DNA from: Micromonospora tarapacensis
GTDB lineage: Bacteria; Actinomycetota; Actinomycetes; Mycobacteriales; Micromonosporaceae
Length of the DNA stretch: 64,000 nt
Direction: 5' to 3'
Assembly (NCBI RefSeq): GCF_019697375.1
Contig: NZ_JAHCDI010000004.1
Location: 1,537,324-1,601,323, forward strand
Every line of letters begins with the position of its first letter. The first letter of the stretch is position 1. Made by a program: the position numbers and the translations under genes. Of the stretch, positions 50,806 through 60,558 are shown one piece after another. The notes below the pieces were generated by a model. It was not told the origin of the DNA. It made no database searches and worked only from the letters and a program-made list of their open reading frames with translations.

Positions 50806-51546
50806 TTGACCACTCAGCTCCGAGCTCTGGTGACCGGCGTCTCGCGGGGTATCGGCCGCGCGACGGCGCTTCGCCTCGCCGAACAGGGATACGCGGTGGC
50901 CGGGTGCTACAGCAACGCCACCGAGGCGGCGGCCAAGACCCGGGCGGAGGTGGCGGCCTTCGGGGTGCCGGTGTACCTCGCGCCCTGCGACGTGACCGAC
51001 CTGGCCGCGGTGGAGCGGTTCGTCGGTGCCGCCGAGGAGGCGCTGGGCCCGATCGACTGCCTGGTCAACAACGCCGGCATCACCCGCGACAGCCCGCTGG
51101 TGCTCGCCAGCGAGGCGGACTGGCAGGCGGTGTTGTCCACCAACCTCACCGGCACCTGGAACTTCTGCCGCGCGCTGACCTTCCGGTTCATGAAACGCCG
51201 GACCGGAGTGGTGGTCAACATGTCCTCGGTGGCCGGCGTCTACGGCAACACCGGCCAGACCGCGTACGCGGCCAGCAAGGCCGGGATCATCGGGTTGAGC
51301 CGGTCGCTGGCCAAGGAGGTCGCCCGGTACGACATCCGGGTCAACGTGGTCGCACCGGGCTTCATCGAGACCGACATGACCGACGCCCTCTCCGGCAAGC
51401 TGCGTGAACAGGCCCTCGGGCAGATCCCGCTGGGCCGCTTCGGCCGCCCCGAGGACGTCGCGGACCTGGTGGCCTTCCTCTGCTCGGCGCGCGCCGGCTA
51501 CGTCACCGGTCAGGTCTTCCAGGTCGACGGGGGGATCACGCTGTGA
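50806..51546 (+). CDS. 3-ketoacyl-ACP reductase (FabG-type SDR)
   Basis: 246 residues. GVSRGIG (residues 11-17) binds NADPH; NNAG (88-91), Asn113, Ser140/141 and YAASK (Tyr154, Lys158) are the SDR catalytic set; the end [14 protein letters not shown] is the FabG C-terminus. It reduces 3-ketoacyl-ACP to the 3-hydroxy form. TTG 50806 has GGGGAGG 5 nt upstream. The stop overlaps the GTG of the dehydratase (51543). It is the first of a compact KR-DH-ACP-KS set. Confidence 0.93.
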   Translation: MTTQLRALVTGVSRGIGRATALRLAEQGYAVAGCYSNATEAAAKTRAEVAAFGVPVYLAPCDVTDLAAVERFVGAAEEALGPIDCLVNNAGITRDSPLVLASEADWQAVLSTNLTGTWNFCRALTFRFMKRRTGVVVNMSSVAGVYGNTGQTAYAASKAGIIGLSRSLAKEVARYDIRVNVVAPGFIETDMTDALSGKLREQALGQIPLGRFGRPEDVADLVAFLCSARAGYVTGQVFQVDGGITL

Positions 51547-52613
51547 ACGCCCCAGCCCCGGTCGCGGTCACCGGCCAGCCCTGCCCGCCCGGCGCCGCAC
51601 CGCTGGCCGCCGTGGACGACCTGCAGGTCGGTGTGGTGGGTGACCACATCGAGGTGGTCGCCGGGGTGCCGATCCGCCTCGACGATCCGAACCTGTGCGG
51701 CCACTTTCCCGGTTTCCCGGTCTTTCCCGGTGTCTTCATCGTCGAGGCGCTGGTCCAGGCGGTCGACATCGCGCTGCGCAACCCCGGCCGGCCGAGACTG
51801 CGGCTCCGCTCGGTGGACGCGGTGCGCTTCCTCGCCCCGCTGCTGCCGCCGGACCGGTTGACCCTCGACATCCTGGTGACCCGCGACGGACCCGACCGGT
51901 GGGCGGTGAAGGCCTCGGGCCGCCGCGCCGACGACACGGTGACCGTGACGCTGCGCGCCAGCTTCGACGGTGGCGACGCGGCCGGCCTCCCGGCGGCCGG
52001 CGGTCGCGCGCCCGCCGGTACCGGCACCGGTGGGGGAGGGCTGGAACACCACCAGGTCCGCGCTCTCCTGCCGCAGCGCTATCCGCTGCTGCTGGTCGAC
52101 CGCGTGCTGGCGATGACGCCCGGCGAACGTATCGAGGCGGTCAAGACGGTCACCGCGACCGAACCCTGCTACCGGGACCTGACCGACGACGCGCCGCCCG
52201 GCGACTACGCCTATCCGGCGTCGCTGATGGTGGAGTCGCTCGGGCAGACCGCCGCGCTGCTCTGGCTCGCCGACGCCGATGGTCCGGTCGGCGACGACCA
52301 CGTGCTGATGTTCGTCGGGGCCCGGGAGTTCGCCTTCGACATCGCCGCCTACCCGGGTGACGTGCTGCGTCACGTCGTGCACCTGGAACGGGTGATCGCC
52401 GACACCGCCTTCGCCACCGGTGAGACGTACGTCGGTGACCGCCGCATCGCCCGGGTCGGCACGCTGATGGCCGCCCGGCGCCGGCGTACGGCGCTCACGG
52501 CCCCGACCGGCACCGTGACCGCCACCTCGAGTACGGCCGGCGCACCCACCGTCCGGGGCCCGTCCCGGCGCGGAACGGCACCGGCTTCGTCAATCCTCCC
52601 TCGGAAAGGCTGA
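51543..52613 (+). CDS. double-hotdog 3-hydroxyacyl-ACP dehydratase (FabZ-FabZ fusion)
   Basis: 356 residues with two hotdog halves. Half 1 has [18 protein letters not shown], with catalytic His54 and Glu68. Half 2 has the FabZ substrate block [10 protein letters not shown] (179-188) and Glu231 in [11 protein letters not shown], but no His in the HFP position ([11 protein letters not shown] instead). Half 1 lacks the RYP block. So each half keeps features the other lost. The C-terminal 40 residues are low-complexity Thr/Pro/Arg. It would dehydrate 3-hydroxyacyl-ACP to enoyl-ACP. No enoyl reductase is seen, which points to a polyene product. Confidence 0.85.
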   Translation: MNAPAPVAVTGQPCPPGAAPLAAVDDLQVGVVGDHIEVVAGVPIRLDDPNLCGHFPGFPVFPGVFIVEALVQAVDIALRNPGRPRLRLRSVDAVRFLAPLLPPDRLTLDILVTRDGPDRWAVKASGRRADDTVTVTLRASFDGGDAAGLPAAGGRAPAGTGTGGGGLEHHQVRALLPQRYPLLLVDRVLAMTPGERIEAVKTVTATEPCYRDLTDDAPPGDYAYPASLMVESLGQTAALLWLADADGPVGDDHVLMFVGAREFAFDIAAYPGDVLRHVVHLERVIADTAFATGETYVGDRRIARVGTLMAARRRRTALTAPTGTVTATSSTAGAPTVRGPSRRGTAPASSILPRKG

Positions 52614-52619
52614 CCCGTC

Positions 52620-52874
52620 ATGACGCAGACCGACCCCCGCATGGCCGAACTCCGCGAGATCGTGGCGGAGGTGCTGGAGCTGGAGCCGGAGGAGATCACC
52701 GAGACCGGCGACTTCGCCGAGGACTACGAGGCCGACTCGCTGCGGGCCATCGAGATCCTCGCCCGCATCGACAAGAAGTTCAAGATCGAGATTCCGCAGT
52801 CGGAGCTGCCCATGCTCAACAACCTCAAGGCGGTCTACGACGCGGTGGTGCGTCACTCTGCCGGCCAGGCCTGA
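52620..52874 (+). CDS. acyl carrier protein
   Basis: 84 residues. EADSLRAIEIL carries the phosphopantetheine Ser40 in the DSL motif, the acidic helix II follows, and IPQSELPMLNNLKAVYDAV fits ACP helices III-IV. It is close to primary and type II ACPs, unlike the PCP at 44607. It lies between the dehydratase and the first KS with short gaps, so it is the working carrier of this fatty-acid/polyketide system. Confidence 0.95.
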   Translation: MTQTDPRMAELREIVAEVLELEPEEITETGDFAEDYEADSLRAIEILARIDKKFKIEIPQSELPMLNNLKAVYDAVVRHSAGQA

Positions 52875-52877
52875 GCC

Positions 52878-54083
52878 GTGAACCGGGTCGTGGTGACCGG
52901 GCTCGGCCCGGTGTCCAGCATCGGGATCGGCGTGTCCGCGTTCACCGACGGCCTGCGGGAGGGCCGGTCCGGCATTTCACCGATCCGCAGCTTCGACGCC
53001 AGCGGATTTCCCCGCCGCAACGCCGGTGAGGTGCCCGGATTCCGCCCCGAGGCGCTGCTGCGCCGGATCGAGCCGGCGCGGTGGGGCCGGTCCAGCCAGT
53101 TCGCGGCGGCCGCGGCGCGGTTGGCCCTGGCCGACTCCGGGCTCGACCCGGCGACGGTCGCGGCCGAGCGGGCCGGGGCGGTCGTCGGGACCACCAGCGG
53201 TGAGTCGGTGGTGGTCGAGGCGGTGACCGCCCAGCAGGTCGAGGGTGGTTTCGGCGCAATGGATCCGGACCTGCTCCGGCAGGTCCCGGCCGGCCGGCTG
53301 GCGCACGCGGTGAGCACCGAGCTGGAACTGGCCGGGGAGTCGCTGACCCTGGCCACCGCCTGCTCGGCCAGCAACTACGCCATCGGCTACGCGTACGACA
53401 CGCTGGTCACCGGTGAGGCGGACGTGATGTTCGCCGGCGGTGCCGACTCGGTCTGCCGGTGGGCCCACGCGGGTTTCTTCCGGCTGGGGGCGCTCACCGC
53501 CGACGCCTGCTCACCGTTCGACCGGGACCGTTCCGGCATCCTCACCGGCGAGGGCGGGGCGATGCTGATGCTGGAGACGCTGGACCACGCACTCGGCCGT
53601 GGCGCCCGCATCTACGGCGAGGTGCTCGGGTACGGCGTCAACTGCGACGCCAACCACCCGGTCGCGCCGGATCGCGCCAGCATCGCCGCGTGCATGCGCG
53701 CGGCGCACCGCAACGCCGCGGTCAAACCGGAGGACATCGACTACATCTGCGCCCACGGCACGGGGACTCCCGCCAACGACTCGGTCGAGGCCCAGGCCAT
53801 CTTCGACGTGTTCGGCGACCGGGTGCCACCGGTCAGCTCGATCAAATCCATGATCGGCCACACCATGGGCGCGGCCAGTGGCTTCGGCGCGATCGCCGGG
53901 ACCCTCGCCATCGCGCACGGCTTCCTGCCGCCGACCATCAACTGGGCGAATCCGGACCCGGCGCTGGCGGGGCTGGACCCGGTGCCGAACACCGCCCGGG
54001 AGGCCGGCGTGCGGGTGGTGCAGAACAACGGGTTCGCCTTCGGCGGGAACAACGCCATCGTCCTGATCGGAGCGGTCGAATGA
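52878..54083 (+). CDS. beta-ketoacyl-ACP synthase II-type (FabF-like), active
   Basis: 401 residues. The full KS set is visible: Cys162 in TACSASNYAIG, His293 in AHGTGTPAND, Lys323 and His328 in SSIKSMIGHTMGA. DRDRSGILTGEGG and GFAFGGNNAIV are further family blocks. It should carry out decarboxylative Claisen elongation on ACP-bound chains. GTG 52878 is 3 nt after the ACP stop, and its own stop overlaps the next start (ATGA). It is followed by KS-like proteins, as in highly reducing type II PKS systems with KS/CLF pairs. Confidence 0.95.
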   Translation: MNRVVVTGLGPVSSIGIGVSAFTDGLREGRSGISPIRSFDASGFPRRNAGEVPGFRPEALLRRIEPARWGRSSQFAAAAARLALADSGLDPATVAAERAGAVVGTTSGESVVVEAVTAQQVEGGFGAMDPDLLRQVPAGRLAHAVSTELELAGESLTLATACSASNYAIGYAYDTLVTGEADVMFAGGADSVCRWAHAGFFRLGALTADACSPFDRDRSGILTGEGGAMLMLETLDHALGRGARIYGEVLGYGVNCDANHPVAPDRASIAACMRAAHRNAAVKPEDIDYICAHGTGTPANDSVEAQAIFDVFGDRVPPVSSIKSMIGHTMGAASGFGAIAGTLAIAHGFLPPTINWANPDPALAGLDPVPNTAREAGVRVVQNNGFAFGGNNAIVLIGAVE

Positions 54084-56316
54084 GCGGGGTCGTGATCACC
54101 GGATGGAGCACGGTCAGCGCGGCCGGGGTGGGCCGCGCCGCCCTGGCCGAGCGGCTGGCCGCCGACGCGGTCACGGTCGCCGCCGGGACCGGCGGCACCG
54201 GGCCGGTCGAGCCGGTGCCGACCGCCCCGGTCGACGTGACGAGCCTGTCCGACGAGCCGCTGCCCACCCCGACCGGGCACGCGCTGGTCGACTTCGACGT
54301 CCGCGCCCATCTGGGCCGCAAGGGCACCAGCTTCTACGACCGGGCGACCGCCCTGGCCGTGGTGGCCTGCGGGGACGCACTGCGCGACGCGGGTGTCGCG
54401 GTGGACGACACCAACCGGTCGCGGCTCGGTGTGGTGCTGGGTACCTCGCTGGGCAGCTTCCGCTCCACCAGCGACTACACCCGGGACACCCTGGTCCAGG
54501 AGAAGCCGTACCTGGTCAACCCGGTGCTGTTTCCCAACACCGTGATGAACTGCGCCGCCGGGCAGGCGGCGATCCGGCACGGCCTGCGCGGCGTCAACGC
54601 CACGGTGGCGACCGGCCCGCTGGCCTTCCTCGACGCGCTGCGCTACGGCACGAACGCCATCGCCCGCGGCTACGTCGACGCGATGCTGGTCGGTGCGGTC
54701 GAGGAGTTCAGCCCGCACCGGGCCTGGACCACCTGGCTGACCGGGCAGCCCGTCCCGACCGGTGAGGCCGCCGCGGTGTTCCTGCTCACCCGCGCCGACC
54801 AGCCCCCGTGGGCCGGCGCGCGCCGCGAGGCCGAGGTGCTCGCCCTGGCCACCGGGTACGGGCCCGGTGGCGGCCCGGCGGCCGACCGGGCGCTGACGGG
54901 CTGTGTGACCCGGGCCGTCCGCCGTGCCGGCATCGACCCGGCGGACATCGCCCACGTGTTCACCGGCGAGACGGGACCGGACGACACCGACGAGTTCACC
55001 CCGACCTGCGCGGCGCTCGGCCACGTCCCGGCCCGGATGCGGGTCGGCCGGTTGTTCGGCCGCTGTGACGCGGCCGCCGGCGGGCTGGCACTCGCCACCT
55101 TCCTGGCCGCCGAGCCCGCCGGGACGGCCTCGCGGCTGGCGCTGCTGACCGCGCGCAGCCCGGACGGCGGCACCGCCGCCGCGATCGTCAGGGGTGGTCA
55201 GGTGCCGGCGCGGCTGACCGCTAGCGAACTGCGGACCTGCCTCGGCGACGGGCCGCAGACCTTCGCGGCGTTGCTGGCCGGGCGCAGCGGGATCGGGCCG
55301 CTGCGGCACGGCGAACCGTCCGCCCTCAACGTCGCCCACGGCTACCACATCGACGACGGTGCGGCGCGGGGCTTCGCGGCCAGCCGCTGGGTCGCCGACT
55401 GCGCCCGGCGGGCGATCGCCGCCGCCGGCCTCGACCCCGGCGGCGCCGGATGGTCGCCCTGGTCGGCACCGGCCTGCGGGAACTGGCCGCGGTGGAGGCG
55501 TACGCCACCGGCGGCCCGGCGGTCCCGGCGCACCGCCTGCACTTCGGCGACGCGGTACGCGGTGCGGTGCCCGGTCTGCGGGAAGTGATCACGGTCAGCA
55601 ACGCGTGCAGCGCGGGCGGTCACGTGCTGGCCCTCGCCGAGGACCTGCTCATGCTCGCCGACGCCGACGCGGTGCTGGTCTGCGGTGTCGACGCGACCAC
55701 GGAGTCGATGCTGGCGATGATCGGCCGGGTCGTCGACCGTCCGACCGACGCGGTGCGCCCGTTCGACGCGGACCGGCAGGGCGTGCTGCTGGGTGACGGC
55801 GCCGCCGCGGTGGTGCTGGTGCCCGACGACGACGCCCGGCCGGCGCTGGCCCGGATCGTGGCCACCGGTCTGTCCTGCGACGCCCACCACGAGACCGCCC
55901 CGTCCGTGGCGGGTATCGGCCGCGCGATGCGCGACGCGCTGGCCCGGGGTGGTCGCGACGCGGCCGAGGTGGACCTGGTCGTGGCGCACGGCACCGGCAC
56001 CGCGCTCAACGACCCCGCCGAGTGCGAGGCGATCCGGCAGGTGCTCCTGGCCGGCGGCGCCGACCCGCTGGTGACCGCCGTGAAGGGCGCGACCGGGCAC
56101 ACCTCCGGCGCGGCTGCGCTGGTCAACCTGGACGTGGGTTGGCGGTGCCTGGCCGACGGCCGGGTGCCGCCGGTGGTGGGGCTGCGCGACCCGCTGCCCG
56201 AGGGCACCGGACTGCGCTTCGCGGGCGCGGCCACCGGGTACGCCCCCCGGCTGGTGCAGTGCGATGCGTTCGGATTCGGCGGCGTCAACGCCGTCACCCT
56301 GGTGGAGGCCCCGTGA
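54080..56316 (+). CDS. KS-like/KS fusion (one frameshift in read)
   Basis: About 745 residues with no stop between two ketosynthase units. Unit 1 (1-370) has Cys158 (PNTVMNCAAGQ), but FTGETGPDD and GRCDAAAG replace the HGTGT and GH motifs, so both His are lost. Unit 2 (from about 378) begins TASELRTCLGDGPQTF, lacking the usual first strand, and has NACSAGG, AHGTGTALND and KGATGHTSGA, thus a full set. The frame changes near 55445 by one missing base. Unit 1 may act as a chain-length-type partner for KS. A covalent KS-like/KS pair in this order is unusual. If a start inside 55190-55230 exists, the two could be separate genes. Confidence 0.8.
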
Positions 56317-57377
56317 CCAGCCCCCTGACCGCCGCCGGTCCGGGGCGGCCCGTGCCCGGCGCCGGCCCGGCCCGGGCCACGCCACCGGCCGGCGGTGCCG
56401 GCACCGCCGGTCCGCGGCGTCCGGCGCCCGGTGCCACGGTGCCGGTGCGGGTGGCCGGCTGGAGTCTGCACCTGCCCGACGCGGGTGCCCTCGCCGTCGA
56501 CCTGGCCGACTGGTCCGGGGTGTCACCACAGCGGCTGTCCGAGGCCCTGGCCGGCGCGGTGCCGGCCGACCGTGCCCACGAGACGCTCGGCCGCAAGGGC
56601 CTGCTGTACAAGGAGCCGGCCACCCGGCTGGCGCTGTGCGCGGTGCACCGCGCCCTCGGCCTGCCGCCCGGCCGCACCCGCCCGGCGGAGGTGGACCCGG
56701 CGACCGCGGTGGTCGTCGCCGGCAACCTCGGCAACGTGGCCACCGTCGCCGGCCTGGTGCGGACCGTCCGCGCCGAGGGCGGTCGCGCGGTCAGCCCGCT
56801 CGCCGCGCCGAATGCCTCCAGCAACGTGCTCTCCAGCACGATCGGCCTCTGGTTCGGGTTCGGCGCGGCGAACCTGATGCTCTGCTCGGGCGCCACCGCC
56901 GGCCTCGACGCCGTCCGCGCGGCGACCCTGCTGCTGCGCGCCGGCCGGGCCGAGCGCGTGCTGGTGGTGGGCGCCGAACCGGCCGACGAGGTGGCCACCG
57001 GACTGCACCAGGCGGGCCGCGCTTCCATGCTGCGCGCCGGCGCTGCCTGCCTGGTGCTCACCTGCGCCGCCGGGACCGGGGTGGGGCCGGCCCTGTCGCC
57101 CGCCGACGCGCACCGGGCGACGTGCCTGCTGGGCCCCGGCGGCTTCGATCCGGCGACGCGCTGGGGCGACTGCTACGGCGCCGCCGGGGTGGTCAACCTG
57201 GCGCTGGCCGCGGCGCTGCTGGACGCCGGCGCGGCCGGCCCGATCGCCGTCGCCTGCGGCGACGACACCGACGGCCGGCGCGAGACGCTGCTCGGCACCG
57301 GCGCCGTGCCCGAGACAACCACCCCCGACGGCCGGTGTGCGGCCATCCTCGACGGCGGGCCAGGAGCGGACCGGTGA
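56313..57377 (+). CDS. degenerate ketosynthase-like protein
   Basis: 354 residues. The N-terminal 45 residues are Pro/Gly/Ala-rich. The body has the thiolase-fold pattern of a KS: APNASSNVLSSTIGLWFGFG, then Cys191 in LMLCSGATAG. The HGTGT place reads GPGGFDPATR and the GH place reads GDCYGAAG, so no catalytic His. It may be a chain-length-factor-like or acyl-transfer partner of the KS units. GTG 56313 overlaps the previous stop. It is the second Cys-only KS-like protein in the operon. Confidence 0.78.
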   Translation: MTSPLTAAGPGRPVPGAGPARATPPAGGAGTAGPRRPAPGATVPVRVAGWSLHLPDAGALAVDLADWSGVSPQRLSEALAGAVPADRAHETLGRKGLLYKEPATRLALCAVHRALGLPPGRTRPAEVDPATAVVVAGNLGNVATVAGLVRTVRAEGGRAVSPLAAPNASSNVLSSTIGLWFGFGAANLMLCSGATAGLDAVRAATLLLRAGRAERVLVVGAEPADEVATGLHQAGRASMLRAGAACLVLTCAAGTGVGPALSPADAHRATCLLGPGGFDPATRWGDCYGAAGVVNLALAAALLDAGAAGPIAVACGDDTDGRRETLLGTGAVPETTTPDGRCAAILDGGPGADR

Positions 57378-58159
57378 TCGCGCCACCCACGGTGCACGAG
57401 CTGGCCGCCGGATCGGCCGGGGGAGACCTGGTGGTGCTCGCCCACGGCCTGGAGGACTCCTGGGAGTCGTGGCGGCCGCTCGTGCGGGCGTTCGATCCGC
57501 GCTGGCGGGTGCTGGCGTTGGACCTGCCGTGGCGGGCCGGGAACGACTACCGGTGGCGCCGTCAGGGCAGCGTGGCCCAGTGGCTGGACGCCGGGCTGGA
57601 GCAGCTGCCCCGGCCGGCGGACACGATCGTGGCGCACTCCTTCGGGGCCAACGCGACGCTGGAGCTGATGTCCGGCGGCCGGCGACCGGCCCGCGCCACG
57701 GTGCTGCTGTGCCCGCTGTACTGCCCGCCGGAGCAGCCGATCACCTGGCAGGTCTTCGACCGGGCCCGGCGCACCTTCGACCGGCACATCCACGACGGGC
57801 TGCGGCTGCGCATCGGCGAGCGGCTGCGCACGCTGGACGACGCCGTCCTCGACTCGATGATCGCCAAGGCCATCGACCGGATCGGCCCGGCCGGCTTCCT
57901 CACCGTCTTCGACCAGTTCGTCAGCAGCGGCGGGCTCGCGCTGAGCACGGTGGACACCCCGACGCTGATCCTGGCCGGCGGGGCCGACCCGACGCTCTCC
58001 CCGGCCGCCGCCGCGACCCTGGGCCGAGACATGCCCCGGGCGACCCTGCTCGTGCACGAGCACTACGACCACTTCTGCCACGTCCGCCACGCCGCCGAGG
58101 TGGCGGAGCAGGCCGCCCGGTTCGTCGGTGCGGCGAGCCGGGTGACGGTACGTCCCTGA
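57374..58159 (+). CDS. alpha/beta hydrolase
   Basis: 261 residues. LVVLAHGLEDSWESW is the oxyanion-hole region, VAHSFGANATLELM gives Ser89 in an AHSFG elbow (first Gly replaced by Ala, as in some relatives), ILAGGADPTLSP gives the Asp region and HEHYDHFCHV the His. GTG 57374 overlaps the KS-like stop. It could release or transfer the acyl chain from ACP, hydrolyse a CoA ester, or catalyse ring closure. No lid insertion typical of lipases is seen. Confidence 0.85.
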   Translation: MIAPPTVHELAAGSAGGDLVVLAHGLEDSWESWRPLVRAFDPRWRVLALDLPWRAGNDYRWRRQGSVAQWLDAGLEQLPRPADTIVAHSFGANATLELMSGGRRPARATVLLCPLYCPPEQPITWQVFDRARRTFDRHIHDGLRLRIGERLRTLDDAVLDSMIAKAIDRIGPAGFLTVFDQFVSSGGLALSTVDTPTLILAGGADPTLSPAAAATLGRDMPRATLLVHEHYDHFCHVRHAAEVAEQAARFVGAASRVTVRP

Positions 58160-58175
58160 CGACAGGAGCAGACAG

Positions 58176-59114
58176 TTGACCAGTGTGTCCACCGCCCCGT
58201 TGACGGTCCTCGTCGGGCGGCCCCGCTACGAGGGGGCCAACATCCGTACCTGGATCGGCTTCAAGCACTTCGTCTACCTCGTGGAGGAGGCGGTGCTGCA
58301 ATGGTTTCGCGATCGGGGCCCCGGCGCCCGGGACCTCTTCCACGAGCACGGCCTGGGCGTCGAGGTCGTCGACTGCTCGGTGCAGTTGCCGGCCGTGCTG
58401 GAGGTCGACGACGAGGCGCGGGTGGAGGTGACCGGGGAGTCCGGCGGCCGGCTGGCGGTGCGGATGACGGTGCACCGCGACGGCCGGGACCAGGTGGTGC
58501 TGCGGGGCCGGGTACGTGTCGTGCTGGTCACCGAGCCCGCGGCCACGACCTCGGCACCCGCCCCCGCACACCTGGCCGACCTGGTGGTGCCGACGGTGGG
58601 GGCCGCCGCGGCGGTCGCGCACCCCGACCACCGCCCGCTCGGCGCCGGTGAGACGGTCGCCGACGTGCTGACCCCACCCGGGTCGAACGCGTTCCTGTGG
58701 AGCTGGCGGGCACCCTACTTCTACTGCCACTTCTCCGACCGGGTGCAGCACTCCGGCTACGTGCGGGCGCTGGAGGAGGTGGTGGACCGCTTCCTGGCCG
58801 CCCGGGGCATCTCGGTGGGCCGGCTGGTCCGCGAGCGGTCCTGGATCCCGGTGGTCTCCCGGGCCCGGATCCGGCTGGTCGAGGCGGCCCGGATGGAGGA
58901 GGAGGTGCACACCGTGCTGAACGTGACCGGGGTGCTGCGGGGTGTCATGTTCGACGCCCGGATGGACTGCTACGTGCGCCGCGGTGACCGGCTGGTGCAC
59001 ACCGCGACCGCGACCATCCTGCACGGGTACGCGATCAGCGCCGGCCCGCGCGCCGGTGAGCTGGCCGAGTTCGACGACGAGGTGCTGCGCGCCCTGTCCG
59101 GCGGTGTGGCATGA
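58176..59114 (+). CDS. double-hotdog thioesterase-like protein
   Basis: 312 residues. Two hotdog halves: GFKHFVYLVEEAVLQWFRDRG in half 1 and HSGYVRALEEVVDRFLAARG in half 2, both with the long central helix of the 4HBT/FadM-type fold. These enzymes hydrolyse acyl-CoA or acyl-ACP thioesters, or dehydrate them. TTG 58176 is preceded by AGGAG with 7-nt spacing. The stop overlaps the next start (ATGA). It may set chain release in this operon. Confidence 0.8.
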   Translation: MTSVSTAPLTVLVGRPRYEGANIRTWIGFKHFVYLVEEAVLQWFRDRGPGARDLFHEHGLGVEVVDCSVQLPAVLEVDDEARVEVTGESGGRLAVRMTVHRDGRDQVVLRGRVRVVLVTEPAATTSAPAPAHLADLVVPTVGAAAAVAHPDHRPLGAGETVADVLTPPGSNAFLWSWRAPYFYCHFSDRVQHSGYVRALEEVVDRFLAARGISVGRLVRERSWIPVVSRARIRLVEAARMEEEVHTVLNVTGVLRGVMFDARMDCYVRRGDRLVHTATATILHGYAISAGPRAGELAEFDDEVLRALSGGVA

Positions 59115-59811
59115 AGCGACCGCCCCGGCTGTACTTCTCGTTCCGCAGCCCGTACAGCTGGCTGACCCTGCACCGGCTGCGGCGCGAGGTGCCCGACATC
59201 TTCGACCGGGTCGACTGCTTTCCGTACTGGGACCCGGACGCGAAGACCTCCGCGGGGCTGGCGGAACGGGGCGCGGAGCTGCACTACGTGCAGATGAGCC
59301 GGGCCAAGCACTTCTACATCCTGCAGGACACCAAGCGCCTGGCCGGGCAGGCGGGGCTGACGATGGCCTGGCCGATCGACGTGGACCCGTGGTGGGAACT
59401 GCCGCACCTGGCCTGGCTGTCGGCCCGCCGCGCGGGTCGGGCGGTGCCGTTCTACGACGCGCTGGTCGCGGCCCGGTGGGAGCGTGGGGAGGACATCTGC
59501 ACCGCGGACGTGATCGCCCGCGCCGCGGTGGCGGCCGGATTCGACCCGGCTGCCGCCCAGGCCGCCCCGGACGACGCGGAGATCCGGGCCGAGGGGATCG
59601 ACTGCCTGGCCGCCGCGTACGACGACGACGTGTTCGGCATCCCGTACCTGCGCTGGGGCCGTCACAGGTTCTGGGGGCTGGACCGGGTCGATCACTTCCT
59701 GGCCGCCTGGCGGCCCGACGCCGATCCGCCGGTGAGCCCGACGGCAGGCGCCCCGCGGCGGTCGTGGCGGGCGCGCCGTTCGACACCGACACCGCGGGAG
59801 GTTGCGGATGA
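59111..59811 (+). CDS. DsbA-fold 2-hydroxychromene-2-carboxylate isomerase-like protein (frameshift near 3' end)
   Basis: About 233 residues. LYFSFRSPYSWLTLHRLR at the start is the family's thioredoxin-like block with Ser in place of the CxxC cysteines; YDDDVFGIPYLRWGRHRFWGLDRVDHFL near the end is the usual DsbA cis-Pro (IPYLR) and closing helix. Members isomerise aromatic ring products using glutathione-like thiols; in polyketide clusters the role is less clear. The frame runs on into the next gene unless one base is missing near 59750. The native end is probably TGA 59809-59811, overlapping the next ATG. Confidence 0.78.
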
Positions 59812-60542
59812 CCGGGCTCACCCCGGCGCAGGAGCGCCTGCGTCGGCAGCGGCAACTCGCCGCGACCTGCCGGCTCTTCGCCCGCTACGGTTTCGACGAG
59901 GGAGCCGGCGGCCACGTGACCGCCCGCGACCCGGAGGAGCCGGACCGGTTCTGGATCAACCCGTTCGGCATGCACTTCGGGCACGTGCGGGTCAGCGATC
60001 TGCTGCTGGTGGACGCGGCCGGTGCGGTGCTGGCGGGTTCGGGCCGGATCAACCCCGCCGGGTACGTCATCCACTCGCACGTGCACGCCGCCCGCCCCGA
60101 GGTGGTCGCCGCCGCGCACACCCACTCCACCCACGGGCGGGCGTGGTCGGCCCTGGGCCGTCCACTGGATCCGATCACCCAGGACGCCTGTGCCTTCTAC
60201 GACGACCACACCGTCTTCGACGACTACACCGGGGTGGTGCTGGCCGACGAGGAGGGTAAACGCATCGCCGACGCCCTCGGCGAGGCCAAGGCGGTGGTGC
60301 TGCGCAATCACGGGCTGCTCACCGTCGGCGCGTCGGTGGCGGAGGCGGCCTGGTGGTTCATCGCCATGGACCGCAGCTGCCAGGTGCAACTGCTCGCCGA
60401 GGCGGCCGGGCGGCCCGTCCTGATCGGTGCGGCGGAGGCCGCCGAGACCCGGCGCACGATCGGCACCCCGGCGATCGCCCGGCTGAACTTCCGCCCGCTG
60501 TACACCGACATCGTCCGGGCCCAGCCGGATCTGCTGGACTGA
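59808..60542 (+). CDS. class II aldolase/adducin-family protein
   Basis: 244 residues. GAGGHVTARDPEEPDRFWINPFG is the N-terminal family block (listed by its order), IHSHVHAARPEVVAAAHTHS gives the metal His cluster and LRNHGLLTVG the third His. The family includes fuculose-phosphate aldolase, but the GGH form is shared with decarboxylase/oxygenase members such as NovR/CloR, so aldol cleavage, decarboxylation or O2-dependent reaction are all possible. ATG 59808 follows GGGAGG by 6 nt. In a polyketide operon it may cut or rearrange a side chain. Confidence 0.82.
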   Translation: MTGLTPAQERLRRQRQLAATCRLFARYGFDEGAGGHVTARDPEEPDRFWINPFGMHFGHVRVSDLLLVDAAGAVLAGSGRINPAGYVIHSHVHAARPEVVAAAHTHSTHGRAWSALGRPLDPITQDACAFYDDHTVFDDYTGVVLADEEGKRIADALGEAKAVVLRNHGLLTVGASVAEAAWWFIAMDRSCQVQLLAEAAGRPVLIGAAEAAETRRTIGTPAIARLNFRPLYTDIVRAQPDLLD

Positions 60543-60558
60543 GTCGAAGGGGGCGGCA

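Noticed and set aside
53741-55348. Minus-strand ORF across the KS region
   Set aside because: Antisense to intact KS motifs; no recognisable protein.
55440-55450. Programmed frameshift in the KS fusion
   Set aside because: No slippery heptamer or downstream structure seen, and the break matches the window-wide pattern of one-base losses in G/C runs.
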